Shown here: positions 26,824 to 36,303 of the stretch, piece by piece | Numbering within the stretch: position 1 is the stretch's first letter | Layout: each line of letters opens with the position of its first letter | Assembly: GCA_031267245.1 (NCBI GenBank) | Contig: JAIRZL010000058.1 | Coordinates: forward strand, 1-39,027 | Source of the DNA: Oscillospiraceae bacterium | GTDB lineage: Bacteria; Bacillota; Clostridia; Oscillospirales; Ruminococcaceae | Direction: 5' to 3' | DNA length: 39,027 bases | Notes under the pieces: generated by a model | The model's input: the letters and a program-made list of their open reading frames with translations, nothing else | The model's database searches: none | What the model was told of the DNA's origin: nothing | Translations under genes and position numbers: made by a program

Positions 26824-28239
26824 TCAACCTTCGCGGCTGGCAAAGGCAAGCAAAGCATTCTTTAGCATAAAAACATCCAATTTCGCAGTGATTTCATAAG
26901 GAGCATGCATAGAAAGCACAGGAACTCCAATATCCACCACATCCATGTCTAGATTGGCCATGTATTTGGCCACCGTACCTCCACCGCCAATGTCAACCTT
27001 CCCCAACATACCAGGTTGCCACGTAATCTTTTTTTCATCAAAGAGCGATGTCACGCGATACACGAACTCGGCAGATGCATCAGCGGTCCCAAACTTGCCC
27101 CCAGAGCCAGTATATTTAGTGACCACAACCCCATGATTTAGCAAAGAAGAGTTGTTTTTTTCGAACACATCCGGCCATGCGGGATCATAAGCGGCATTAA
27201 CATCGGCAGAAAGGCAGCAGCTGTTTCGCAGTGCCCGCCTGTAGTCGTAACCAGTCTGCTCAGCCAAATCCCGAATAAAATGCAACAAGAAAGCCGATTT
27301 AAGCCCTGTATTCCCATCGCTACCGGTTTCTTCTTTATCTGCAAGCACCGTCAATGTGGTGTAGGTTGGGCTTTTTAGCTCCAGATGCGCACACAATGCT
27401 GTGTATGCACAAACGCGATCATCCTGCCCATAGGCACAGATCAAGCTGCGGTCAAATCCAACATCCCGAGCTTTGCCAGCCGGCACAAGACAGAGCTCCG
27501 CTGTGATAAAATCCTGCTCCACAATTCCATATCGTTCGTTAAGCAGCTTCAAAACATTCAAGCGAACACGCTCGCTGGCATCCGGCTTTTCATCTTGGTC
27601 TGCAGTCTTAAACGGTAGGCTCCCAACAACAAGGTTCAATTCCTCACCCAATACGCCGCGAGAAACCGGCCGTTTCATCTGTTCAGATGCAAGATGCGGC
27701 AACAGATCTGAGATGCAAAAGATAGGGTCATCCGCATCTTCCCCAACCATCAAATCCACCTCTTGCCCGTCCCTTTTGATCAGCTTGCCATGCAACGCCA
27801 ACGGAATTGTTGTCCATTGGTATTTCTTTATCCCACCATAATAATGCGTTTTAAAATAAGCCAACTCTTCCTTCTCATAAAGTGGCTTTGGCTTAAGATC
27901 AATCCGCGGCGAATCTATATGCGAAACCAGAAGATTCAATCCGGACTCCAGGCTTTGTTTGCCAATTGTGCCAATGATCATTGCCTTTTTGCGGTTAACA
28001 TAATAGAATTTATCACCTGGATTATATTTTCTGTTGTAATCGAATTCCTCGAATCCCTTCTTCTGAACCTCAGCCTTTATGTGAGCAACACATTCTCGCT
28101 CTGTCTTGCAGGCCGAAAGGAAGGTTTTATAGCCCTCCACAAAACTGCTCACTTGCTTCCATTCTGCGTCCGCCGTGTCATCATGTAGGTGCTTCGAGTT
28201 AAAGAATAATTGTTTTTTTAATTCGCTTGAACTGCTCAA
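26824..28239 (-). CDS. M18 family aminopeptidase
   Basis: 471 aa. TTG start at 28239, with GGGAGG seven bases upstream inside the end of sua5; its TTG overlaps the sua5 TGA. Zinc peptidase landmarks: VSHIDSPRIDLKP (His107, Asp109), VLADKEETGSDGNTG (about 299-312; Glu pair), SADVNAAYDP (Asp about 346) and SMHAPYEI near the C-terminus (last zinc His). This is the 460-470-residue clostridial M18 subtype. Releases N-terminal residues from peptides in the cytoplasm. Translationally coupled to sua5. Confidence 0.92.
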   Translation of the reverse strand: MSSSSELKKQLFFNSKHLHDDTADAEWKQVSSFVEGYKTFLSACKTERECVAHIKAEVQKKGFEEFDYNRKYNPGDKFYYVNRKKAMIIGTIGKQSLESGLNLLVSHIDSPRIDLKPKPLYEKEELAYFKTHYYGGIKKYQWTTIPLALHGKLIKRDGQEVDLMVGEDADDPIFCISDLLPHLASEQMKRPVSRGVLGEELNLVVGSLPFKTADQDEKPDASERVRLNVLKLLNERYGIVEQDFITAELCLVPAGKARDVGFDRSLICAYGQDDRVCAYTALCAHLELKSPTYTTLTVLADKEETGSDGNTGLKSAFLLHFIRDLAEQTGYDYRRALRNSCCLSADVNAAYDPAWPDVFEKNNSSLLNHGVVVTKYTGSGGKFGTADASAEFVYRVTSLFDEKKITWQPGMLGKVDIGGGGTVAKYMANLDMDVVDIGVPVLSMHAPYEITAKLDVFMLKNALLAFASREG

Positions 28240-29246
28240 TTGAATTCCTCCCTTAATGCTAGACTGGCTCTTTTCAACCTATCATACACCGCATAATTAA
28301 CATCTGGGGCCCGCACAAAAACCCTCCGCAACCCCATCTCATCCGCCATGCGCAAGGTTGCAAACAGGCTCTGGGCAAGCGCACCCGGATCATTTTGCGC
28401 CCCATATTCAAAACACCGGCAAGGCCAACCCTCCCCTTCTCCAGCAAAAACCATCACACAAGCATGCTCGCTCGCCTGATCACTCACAAACCGCCTAAAT
28501 CCCGCGAGATCACCATCTATCAAAGTCACCTTCGCTTTGGGAGAGTAATGTTTGTATTTCACCCCCGGAGAACAAACACATTCGCCACTACTCCCTGTCA
28601 CATCTTCGATTTCAATCTCCCCAGCATCCTCGAGTTCACTTTTTGTTATTATACCAGATCGCAAGATTCTATACGGCTTTTCCGCCACAAACAAAACCGT
28701 CGATTCAACCCCAACAACACAACTTCCGCCATCCACAATCAAGCTGATCCGGCCCGCGAGATCACTTACACAATGCTTTGCCGTTGTTGGGCTAACATAT
28801 CCAGAAAGATTCGCAGACGGTGCGGCAAGCGGCAACTTAGAGTGCTCGATAATCGCCAGCTCCACTGGATGATTAGGCATCCTGACCGCGATCGTCCCCA
28901 GCCCAGCACTCACCACCGCCGGAATGCTTTCGTTTTTTTTTGTGAGCACCAATGTCAGCGGGCCCGGCCAAAACCTTTTCATTAACTTCTTTGCCGCTGG
29001 GGGGACCTCGGTTACAATACCTCCCAACATCTTTTCATCGCTTATATGAACAATAAGCGGATTATCACTCGGCCTGCCTTTAATACGAAAGATATTCTCA
29101 ACAGCACGCGCATCCAATGCATTCGCTGCCAAACCATAAACTGTTTCGGTTGGGATCACAACAGCTTCACCTGCATGCAGCAAGCTAGAAATCAAATCCA
29201 ATTCACCGGCCTGCAATCCCCGTTCTCCAGCTTTTAAGATCTGCAT
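28236..29246 (-). CDS. L-threonylcarbamoyladenylate synthase
   Basis: 336 aa, ATG start. Two-domain Sua5 type: an N-terminal YrdC domain (PTETVYGLAANALDARAVENIF, KGRPSDNPLIVHI, LGTIAVRMPNHP, PLAAPSANLSG) and a C-terminal Sua5 domain starting with SPGVKYKHYSPKAKV. Makes threonylcarbamoyl-AMP for the t6A37 modification of ANN-decoding tRNAs. It sits between prfA and the aminopeptidase, an arrangement that places it among translation genes. The last bases carry the ribosome site of the next gene. Confidence 0.93.
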   Translation of the reverse strand: MQILKAGERGLQAGELDLISSLLHAGEAVVIPTETVYGLAANALDARAVENIFRIKGRPSDNPLIVHISDEKMLGGIVTEVPPAAKKLMKRFWPGPLTLVLTKKNESIPAVVSAGLGTIAVRMPNHPVELAIIEHSKLPLAAPSANLSGYVSPTTAKHCVSDLAGRISLIVDGGSCVVGVESTVLFVAEKPYRILRSGIITKSELEDAGEIEIEDVTGSSGECVCSPGVKYKHYSPKAKVTLIDGDLAGFRRFVSDQASEHACVMVFAGEGEGWPCRCFEYGAQNDPGALAQSLFATLRMADEMGLRRVFVRAPDVNYAVYDRLKRASLALREEFN

Positions 29247-29322
29247 ATCATCATCTCACCGTCGCTCCAAAATACCCGATTGTTCTCTTCTTCGGTTTCG
29301 CTAAGCTCTCGCCGGCAACGCA

Positions 29323-30393
29323 TCACTCGGCACCTTTTAGCGCTTCCGCTTGCGCAAACGCTCTCAGCTGGTCAACAATCTCGTCTAGATCACCATCCAG
29401 AATCATCTCAAGCTTGTATAACGTCAACCCAATTCGGTGGTCTGTAACTCTCCTCTGCGGAAAGTTATAGGTCCGGATCTTTTCAGAACGATCCCCGCTT
29501 CCAACCTGCAAACGTCGCTGACTTGCGATTTCTTCTGTTTGTTCCATGCATTTCTTTTCATAAAGCTTTGCCCGCAGAATCTTCATTGCCTTATCTTTGT
29601 TTTTGTGTTGGCTACGTTCATCCTGACATTCAACAACAAGGCCGGTGGGAAGGTGAGTTATTCTAATTGCCGATTCCGTTTTGTTGATATGCTGGCCGCC
29701 TGCGCCACTGGCTCTAAATGTATCGATCTGCAGATCTGCCGGCTCAACAACCACATCAACCTCTTCCGCTTCCACCAACACGGCAACAGTAACAGTAGAG
29801 GTGTGAATTCGACCGGATGCTTCGGTTTCTGGCACCCGCTGAACCCGATGAACCCCACTTTCAAACTTAAAGCGCGAATACGCACCGCGCCCACTCACCA
29901 AAAAGCGCACCTCTTTAAAGCCGCCCAACTCACGAGCACTTGCATCCAAAGACTCCAAAGCCCATTGTTTGCTTTCTACATACATAGAATACATTCTAAA
30001 AAGGCTTGCGGCGAAGAGAGTTGCCTCTTCACCGCCAGTGCCACCCCGAATCTCTACAATAACATTCTTATCATCATTCGGGTCTTTTGGCAAAAGCAAG
30101 AGCTTGAGCTCTTCTGCGCAGCTTTCACTAGCTTCCTTTGCTTCAATCAGTTGTTGCTGCGCCATCATTTTAAGATCTCTGTCGCCAAATGACCCTTCGA
30201 GGATCTCTTTCGCTTCTTCCCACAACCCCTTCGCTTGTTTGTATTCATTAAACTTTTCAACAACAGGGGTGAGCTCTTTATGCTCTTTCATCAATTTCTT
30301 GTATAGTTCTCTGTCACATATAATACCAGCATCCTGCAACCTGTTGCTGATCTCATTATATCGTTCTTCCACCAACTCCAACCGAGCAAACAT
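29323..30393 (-). CDS. prfA: Peptide chain release factor 1
   Basis: 356 aa, ATG after AAGGAGAG. GGQ catalytic tripeptide at 232-234 ([16 protein letters not shown]). The stop-codon recognition tripeptide is PET (188-190, [16 protein letters not shown]), as in many Gram-positive RF1 proteins. The PRGGTGGEE-like turn reads [15 protein letters not shown]. Reads UAA and UAG. Within the valS-thyX-prfA-sua5 cluster. Confidence 0.96.
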   Translation of the reverse strand: MFARLELVEERYNEISNRLQDAGIICDRELYKKLMKEHKELTPVVEKFNEYKQAKGLWEEAKEILEGSFGDRDLKMMAQQQLIEAKEASESCAEELKLLLLPKDPNDDKNVIVEIRGGTGGEEATLFAASLFRMYSMYVESKQWALESLDASARELGGFKEVRFLVSGRGAYSRFKFESGVHRVQRVPETEASGRIHTSTVTVAVLVEAEEVDVVVEPADLQIDTFRASGAGGQHINKTESAIRITHLPTGLVVECQDERSQHKNKDKAMKILRAKLYEKKCMEQTEEIASQRRLQVGSGDRSEKIRTYNFPQRRVTDHRIGLTLYKLEMILDGDLDEIVDQLRAFAQAEALKGAE

Positions 30394-30457
30394 GCTTCTC
30401 TCCTTGCACCAAATAGCTTACATAACCTCTAATCAACTCAAGAATTCCACCGAGAAT

Positions 30458-31222
30458 TTACTGCAACGCCGCATAAATTTCTTTTACTTGCAACGCCTTC
30501 CCACAGCTCATCTTTCCCTCGTGGCACGCCTCGCGAACACATCTTGGCCCAGCATTCTTAAACAATTCCGGCGCCGCTCCCTTCGCCAACTTCAGCATCC
30601 GGAAAGCCACTTCACGGATCTCCCACTGCGCGCGGTTGCAGCAACGCAAAGAGAAAAAATGCTTCAACTCTCGCGCATTCATGGTTACAAGCAGCTTGGT
30701 TATGCACGCATTAGGAAGCACATATCGGGCATCCTCAATTGCTGCCTTTTGCGCCATCGCTGCTGCTTGCTGTTCGTTCTGCCCGCTTTTCAGCAAGCTT
30801 CCCTTCCGCGCCTGCAGCAAAACATGAACAATCTTATCATAACACTCCTGCGCAACCTCCATAGCGCGCAAAAATTCCTGCTGCGCCTGCTCATCCTCTG
30901 CGATTGCCGGCGGGGTAACGAACTCAAAGCCAGATGCAGGAACATAACGTTGACTCTGCACATTAAAAGAAGCAATCCTGTGCCTTGTGATCTGCGCCAT
31001 GCACGCCCTAGAAATACCTTCCACACCAAAAGTAAAACTGGCATGCTCCACGGGGCTTTCGTGCCCAACTTCGCTCAGCCAATCCACAAATCCACTAACC
31101 GATTCTTCAGACATACCCTCCATAAGATCTTTATTAGACTTATCTGAGTAACACAATTTTGCCGCTAACGCAACCAACTCCTGCGCTCTGTGTGTATACT
31201 CAATTAATTCAACTCTCAACAA
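30458..31222 (-). CDS. thyX: Flavin-dependent thymidylate synthase
   Basis: 254 aa from TTG 31222 (LRVELIEYTHRAQEL), which lies nine bases after GGGGGAGG. An ATG four bases after that site is out of frame and stops after three codons; the longer frame to 31267 overlaps the end of valS and has no site. The signature RHRIASFNVQSQR is at 80-92; the HESPVEHASFTF and LPNACITKLLVTMNARELKHFF blocks are intact. Makes dTMP using FADH2 and methylene-THF; the tmk product acts next in the pathway. Confidence 0.93.
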   Translation of the reverse strand: MLRVELIEYTHRAQELVALAAKLCYSDKSNKDLMEGMSEESVSGFVDWLSEVGHESPVEHASFTFGVEGISRACMAQITRHRIASFNVQSQRYVPASGFEFVTPPAIAEDEQAQQEFLRAMEVAQECYDKIVHVLLQARKGSLLKSGQNEQQAAAMAQKAAIEDARYVLPNACITKLLVTMNARELKHFFSLRCCNRAQWEIREVAFRMLKLAKGAAPELFKNAGPRCVREACHEGKMSCGKALQVKEIYAALQ

Positions 31223-31263
31223 GCCATTTATCCTCCCCCGGTCACACCTATTACACAAAACAT

Positions 31264-33882
31264 TCAACTTGGTGCCAGCTGCCGTAGGCTCGCTTCAATA
31301 TTGCAGACACGCTTACAAAGATTCTCCATCTCTTCTTTATATTTCTGCGCAGTCGCCGGTGCCTTTTCCCAAATCTCTTTATGTTCCAACCGCTTTTCCA
31401 GCACTTCGAGTTCTTTTTTGTGCTTACTTAAACTCAATGACAACTTTTCATATTCCTTTTCTTTATCTATCTTCTCAGCAAGCTCAATAAATATCCTGGC
31501 AGCGTCAGTGTGCGCCGTAAACATATCAACCGGCTGATCTTCTTCTGTGCAAAACTTCACCGTTTCTGCTCCGCCAAGTTTTTTTATAATCTCCGGATGA
31601 TCTTTTATAATCGCCTCATTCGTTAAGACATAAACCAATAACTTTTTATTCTGCGGGATCTTGGCAACCGCTCTCGCATTTCTTATTGCCTTAACAGCGG
31701 CAATTAATTTTTCAAAACAACCAATCTCTTCTGCAAATTCAAAGCCCGGCAAAGGCTGGCACCACGGCTGAATCATAATGCTCTCGCCATCGTGCGGCAA
31801 CGCCTGCCATAACTCTTCAGTTATGAAAGGTAAAAACGGGTGCAGTAGCTTCAAGACCTCTTTTGCAACCACAATTAAAACATCAAAAACCTGGCTCTCT
31901 TGCGCCTTTATTCGGATCTTGGCAAGCTCAATATACCAATCGCAAAAAACATCCCAAGTGAAATCATAAAGCTTTTGCAAGGCAATGCCAAACTCAAAAC
32001 TCTCCAGATTTTCTGTAACCTCACAAACAAGTCGATTAAGCTTGCCAACCACCCACCTATCCTCTGTTTTCAGATCACTGACAACAAGGGCCGCTCCAAG
32101 CACTGAGGATCCCGGAAGATTCACTAAAATAAACCTAACGGCATTCCAAATCTTGTTTGCGAAATTGCGGGCAAGCAAGATCTTTTCTTCCGAGAATCTA
32201 AGATCATTCCCCGGGCTAACACCCAGCACCAGCACCATACGCAAAACATCGGCTCCATGCTTCTCAATCACCTCAATCGGGTCAATTCCGTTACCAAGCG
32301 ACTTAGACATCTTCCGACCTTGCGCATCTCTGACCAACCCATGGATATAGACATTCTGGAAAGGTGGCTTAAAAGTTTGATCTAACCCCGCAAACACCAT
32401 TCGCGCAACCCAAAAAAAGATAATATCATAACCGGTAACCAATGTTTGCGTGGGGTAAAATCGCTTAAAATCTCCAGCTTCTTGCGGCCAACCAAGAGCA
32501 GAGAACGGCCATAACGCAGAAGAAAACCACGTGTCAAGCGTATCTTCATCCTGAGCAAATCGCTCACACCCGCAGCTGGAACAACTTTGCGGCCAGCGGG
32601 AAGCAATCTCAACATGAGAGCATTCAGTGCAATAATAAGCAGGGATCCTATGACCCCACCATAGCTGCCGCGAAACACACCAATCCTTTATATTTTCCAA
32701 CCAATTAAAATACACCTTTTCAAATCGCTCTGGAATAAAATTTATAGTCTTATTTTTCACAACGTCTATGGCAGGCCTGGCAAGTTCCTGCATCCGCACA
32801 AACCACTGCAACATTACCATTGGCTCAACAATAGTACCACACCTGTAGCATTTGCCAACATTATGTTTAAGCGATTTCTTCTCAATCAAGCTTCCAGAAA
32901 GTTCCAGATCGCGAAGAATAGCTTCCCGGGCGTCTGCTATTGTTAATCCCGCGTATTTACCACCATTTTCATTTATACGACCATCGGTTGTCATCACATT
33001 AATAACCGGCAACCGGTGCCTCACACCCAGCTCAAAGTCGTTTGGGTCATGAGCTGGCGTAACCTTTAATGCGCCGGTGCCAAAATCCATCGAAACATAA
33101 TCGTCTGCAACAATCGGCACCGTCCTGTTTCCCACCGGTAGAACAGCTGTCCGCCCAATTAAAAGCTTGTATCTTTCGTCTGCTGGGTTAACCGCAATCG
33201 CCGTATCTCCCATTATCGTCTCCGGCCGCGTTGTTGCCACAACAATTTGGCCACCACCTTCAACAGCATAGGCAACATAACAAAGAGACCCATTCTCCTC
33301 GGCATAACCAACCTCAATATCCGAGATGGAGGTCTTGCAATACGGACACCAATTAACAATCCGCTCTGCTCTGTATATCAGCCCACGCTCCGCAAGATTA
33401 ACAAACACCCGGGTTACCGCCTCGCTACAGCCCTCGTCCATGGTAAAACGCTCGCGGCTCCAGTCGCAAGAACAACCCAGCTTTCTAATCTGTTGCGTGA
33501 TCTGCGCACCGCAATCCGCCTTCCAGGCAAAAGCTCGCTCAAGAAAACCCTCTCTCCCAACCCCCTGCTTCGTTAACCCTTCTTCTTTCATTTGAGCAAC
33601 AATTTTTGCCTCCGTTGCAATCGATGCATGATCGGTTCCAGGTACCCACAGAGCGTCAAACCCTTGCATTCGCTTGAATCTGATAATTACATCTTGGAGC
33701 GTGTTATCCAAAGCATGCCCCATATGCAACCTCCCTGTGATATTTGGTGGCGGCATAACAATTACATAAGTCTTTCTCTCGGCATCACCCACAGCAGGCG
33801 GCGAAAAGAACCTGGACTCCCAAAAATAATACCACTTATCTTCAATCTCTTGTGGGGCATATTGCTTACTTAGGTTGGACAT
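31264..33882 (-). CDS. valS: Valyl-tRNA synthetase
   Basis: 872 aa. Class I signatures HMGHA (53-57) and GRKMSKSLG (522-530); editing-domain TTRPETIMGD (217-226); zinc-ribbon Cys pairs at CPYC (179-182), CYRC (345-348) and around 418-438; tRNA-binding anticodon domain; and a C-terminal coiled coil (EYEKLSLSLSKHKKELEVLEKRL...) that contacts tRNA. The start follows AGGTGCAGAA. A promoter lies 75-100 bp upstream. I looked for a T-box leader and found no AGGGTGGNACCGCG element. First gene of the cluster running to pfpI. Confidence 0.97.
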   Translation of the reverse strand: MSNLSKQYAPQEIEDKWYYFWESRFFSPPAVGDAERKTYVIVMPPPNITGRLHMGHALDNTLQDVIIRFKRMQGFDALWVPGTDHASIATEAKIVAQMKEEGLTKQGVGREGFLERAFAWKADCGAQITQQIRKLGCSCDWSRERFTMDEGCSEAVTRVFVNLAERGLIYRAERIVNWCPYCKTSISDIEVGYAEENGSLCYVAYAVEGGGQIVVATTRPETIMGDTAIAVNPADERYKLLIGRTAVLPVGNRTVPIVADDYVSMDFGTGALKVTPAHDPNDFELGVRHRLPVINVMTTDGRINENGGKYAGLTIADAREAILRDLELSGSLIEKKSLKHNVGKCYRCGTIVEPMVMLQWFVRMQELARPAIDVVKNKTINFIPERFEKVYFNWLENIKDWCVSRQLWWGHRIPAYYCTECSHVEIASRWPQSCSSCGCERFAQDEDTLDTWFSSALWPFSALGWPQEAGDFKRFYPTQTLVTGYDIIFFWVARMVFAGLDQTFKPPFQNVYIHGLVRDAQGRKMSKSLGNGIDPIEVIEKHGADVLRMVLVLGVSPGNDLRFSEEKILLARNFANKIWNAVRFILVNLPGSSVLGAALVVSDLKTEDRWVVGKLNRLVCEVTENLESFEFGIALQKLYDFTWDVFCDWYIELAKIRIKAQESQVFDVLIVVAKEVLKLLHPFLPFITEELWQALPHDGESIMIQPWCQPLPGFEFAEEIGCFEKLIAAVKAIRNARAVAKIPQNKKLLVYVLTNEAIIKDHPEIIKKLGGAETVKFCTEEDQPVDMFTAHTDAARIFIELAEKIDKEKEYEKLSLSLSKHKKELEVLEKRLEHKEIWEKAPATAQKYKEEMENLCKRVCNIEASLRQLAPS

Positions 33883-33956
33883 TTCTGCACCTCAATACAT
33901 TGTCATGTTAATCACCAAAACCAAACCAAACACCAAAACTTTTTTCCTCTTTTGCC

Positions 33957-33982
33957 ATTATATCACAAGGCACGATGCTTTT
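33957..33982 (-). promoter_or_regulatory. Extended -10 promoter of valS
   Basis: On the minus strand TGATATAAT (TATAAT at 33962-33957) forms an extended -10. A TTGTGA lies about 19 bp upstream as a weak -35. Confidence 0.65.
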
Positions 33983-34052
33983 CACAAGCCTACCACGGCG
34001 TCCACCAAGCAACAATGAATAGACGAAACCACACCCCACACATCCAAAAAAA

Positions 34053-35096
34053 CTAACCCACATAGCGACTTGTAAATTCGGCAAATCGCCTCACATATTC
34101 CTCCCGGTTAGTTTCGTATGCTTCGTTGTGACCCGCCAAAGGAACCACCCACAGCTCTTTTGGTCCAGCTGCCGCAGTATAAATAGCTCTTGCACTTTGC
34201 ACCGACGTCACAGCATCCTGCTCCCCTTGAATAATTAGAATTGGCGTCTCGCTTTTCACCAGCTGTGTCACAGGTGAAAAACTCGGGTTGCTTTCCGCTG
34301 CAGCCAACCACCTTCCCACGGCAAACAAAGAAGCCTCCAATCGGGAGCAAGTAGCCGATTTATCGGTGTGCTTACGGCTATCCTCTGCCGCCTTCCGAAA
34401 GATTCGCCATTTTGGTAGGCCTCGACAACACGCAGCGAATTTAAGCAGTGGCGTGGAAGCCTCCTCAAAAATGTTGGCACCAACCGCAGCAATGTCGCTG
34501 TACATGCTGTCTGTGACTATGCATTTCACATTTGGAGGGAGTCCATCTCCAGCAGCCATGACAACGGCCGCTCCTCCAGCGGAAATCCCGTAAAGCACAA
34601 TCTGCGCGGTTGGGTCCATCGCAATTATTTTTTGGATCCAGGCGGCAACATCAAATCGCTCAAAGTACCCAAAGGTTTGCACCCCTTCGCTAACGCCGCA
34701 ACCTCTGCTGTCCACAAGCAACAAATTAAAACCCAAACCATAAAAATCGGCCCCACGACCCAAAACATCTGCACGCGTGCAGAAAGCCCCGTGTACAGCA
34801 ATCAACCAGTTGTTGCCTGCTGGTATTCGCAGAAAGATCGACCCAGCCAGCTGCCGTCCATCAAACGCGACTGCCTCCACCTGCAAAGGCTGCATGTTTT
34901 CTCGCCACGCATTACCACGGGCCTCCTCCTGCGAAATTCGAGAACGATCCACAACGCTGTAAAGTTCATGCGCCAAACCAAAGCTCTCTTTTTTTTTGCG
35001 GCCTACCACGTGCTTTCCTGTAGCCGAGCAACAACAGACGCCCCCACAAAAAAAACAAACAAGCAGAAAGCTACAACACCGCCTTGCCGCCCCCAT
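34053..35096 (-). CDS. Alpha/beta hydrolase with Cys-rich membrane anchor
   Basis: 347 aa from ATG 35096; the frame is open to a TTG at 35237 inside the end of aroC, and a GTG two codons before the ATG is closer to the GGGGGTGAT site, so the start is uncertain. The N-terminus (RRCCSFLLVCFFCGGVCCC) is a short, Cys-rich hydrophobic stretch, a signal anchor or possible acylation site. The hydrolase domain has AVHGAFCTRADVLGRGADFY (oxyanion region), nucleophile GISAGG, acid GEQDAVT and His LAGHNEAY. It resembles the clostridial cell-surface or membrane-linked serine hydrolases often labelled as peptidase or esterase; the substrate is unknown. Follows aroA-aroC. Confidence 0.82.
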   Translation of the reverse strand: MGAARRCCSFLLVCFFCGGVCCCSATGKHVVGRKKKESFGLAHELYSVVDRSRISQEEARGNAWRENMQPLQVEAVAFDGRQLAGSIFLRIPAGNNWLIAVHGAFCTRADVLGRGADFYGLGFNLLLVDSRGCGVSEGVQTFGYFERFDVAAWIQKIIAMDPTAQIVLYGISAGGAAVVMAAGDGLPPNVKCIVTDSMYSDIAAVGANIFEEASTPLLKFAACCRGLPKWRIFRKAAEDSRKHTDKSATCSRLEASLFAVGRWLAAAESNPSFSPVTQLVKSETPILIIQGEQDAVTSVQSARAIYTAAAGPKELWVVPLAGHNEAYETNREEYVRRFAEFTSRYVG

Positions 35097-35226
35097 CCAC
35101 ACAGCATCACCCCCAAAAAAACCAAAGCACTCCTTTCCTAGTGCCAAACAAAAGCAAGAAAAACAACGCGCGCCCAAACTTGCCGGCATAACCAAAACCG
35201 TTGCTATAGAAGGCAAGTGGCTGGGT

Positions 35227-36303
35227 TTACGCCACAAAAAACAAGTAATTCCCCATCACCAATGCCGCCGCCGATTCGGCAATAACCGCCGCACGTGTCA
35301 CAACAGAAACATCATGCCGCCCACAAATCTTTACATCCGCATCCGTTTTGGTCTGCAGATTCACCGTAGTTTGTTCTTTACCAATGGAAGGAACCGGTTT
35401 GAACGCCACATTAAAAACAATAGGCATCCCATTTGCAAGCCCACCACAAATGCCACCACAATTATTCGTTTTTGTTTTCACAGAATCCCCGTCGTAATAT
35501 AACGAATCATTGGCCTCGCTACCCTTCAACTTAGTTAACCCGAAGCCATTGCCAAATTCGATCCCTTTCACCGCCGGAATCGCAAAAAACATTTCCGAAA
35601 TCTTGCTTTCAATAGAATTAAATAACGGACCACCAACGCCGGCCTTCACACCCAAGATGGCAACCTCAACGCACCCGCCTAAACTGTCATTTTCACTTTT
35701 AGCAATTTTCAATGCTTGCAAAAAGTTCGCGCGGGCGGCATCATCAATCACCGGCATTGGATCCAGCCGCAAACGCTTCTTCAATTCTGCGGGAATCTCA
35801 CAAGCATCAAATCGCACATCATCATGCAAGTAAACGCGACTTACATGACTGCAAATCTCCACCCCACAACGCCGCTCAAGAATCTGCCTCACAACAGCCC
35901 CAGCAAAAACCAATCCAACGGTTAACCGCCCAGAAAACTGCCCTCCACCAGCCAGGCCGTTCCCGCCATATTTAATCCACGAAACATAATCGGCCGAGCT
36001 CGGCCGCGGCAACCAAGAAACGTAATCTTCGCTCACTGCATCATTGTTTTTGAACATTACAGCCAGCACCGCGCCCGTTGTCTTGCCATTGCCCAGCCCA
36101 CAAAGAATGTTATATGCATCCGATTCCTTTCGTTGAGAAGAGAACGGAGATGCCGCTGGTTTCCGGCGAAGGAGTTGATTGTCTATCTCGTCAAAATCAA
36201 TTTCAAACCCAGCAGGAAGCCCGTCTAACACAACGCCAACTGCCGCCGCATGCGATTCCCCAAACAAGGTTACAATCAGGTTCCCGCCAAAGCTATATGC
36301 CAC
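35227..36303 (-). CDS. aroC: Chorismate synthase
   Basis: 358 aa, GTG start six bases after GGTGGAG, inside the end of aroA (11-base overlap). FMN-binding opening FGESHAAAVGVVLDGLPAG, RRKPAASPFSSQRKESD, GKTTGAVLAVMFKNNDA, NGLAGGGQFSGRLTVGLVFAGAV and the terminal RHDVSVVTRAAVIAESAAALV are in place. Removes phosphate from EPSP to give chorismate. The product of the next-upstream aroA is its substrate. Confidence 0.95.
   Translation of the reverse strand: MAYSFGGNLIVTLFGESHAAAVGVVLDGLPAGFEIDFDEIDNQLLRRKPAASPFSSQRKESDAYNILCGLGNGKTTGAVLAVMFKNNDAVSEDYVSWLPRPSSADYVSWIKYGGNGLAGGGQFSGRLTVGLVFAGAVVRQILERRCGVEICSHVSRVYLHDDVRFDACEIPAELKKRLRLDPMPVIDDAARANFLQALKIAKSENDSLGGCVEVAILGVKAGVGGPLFNSIESKISEMFFAIPAVKGIEFGNGFGLTKLKGSEANDSLYYDGDSVKTKTNNCGGICGGLANGMPIVFNVAFKPVPSIGKEQTTVNLQTKTDADVKICGRHDVSVVTRAAVIAESAAALVMGNYLFFVA

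Noticed and set aside
29969-31147. 392-codon plus-strand frame opposite prfA and thyX
   Set aside because: Antisense to two confidently identified housekeeping genes; an artefact of their codon use.
33883-34052. T-box leader upstream of valS
   Set aside because: No AGGGTGGNACCGCG-type element or specifier stem found; only an ordinary promoter.
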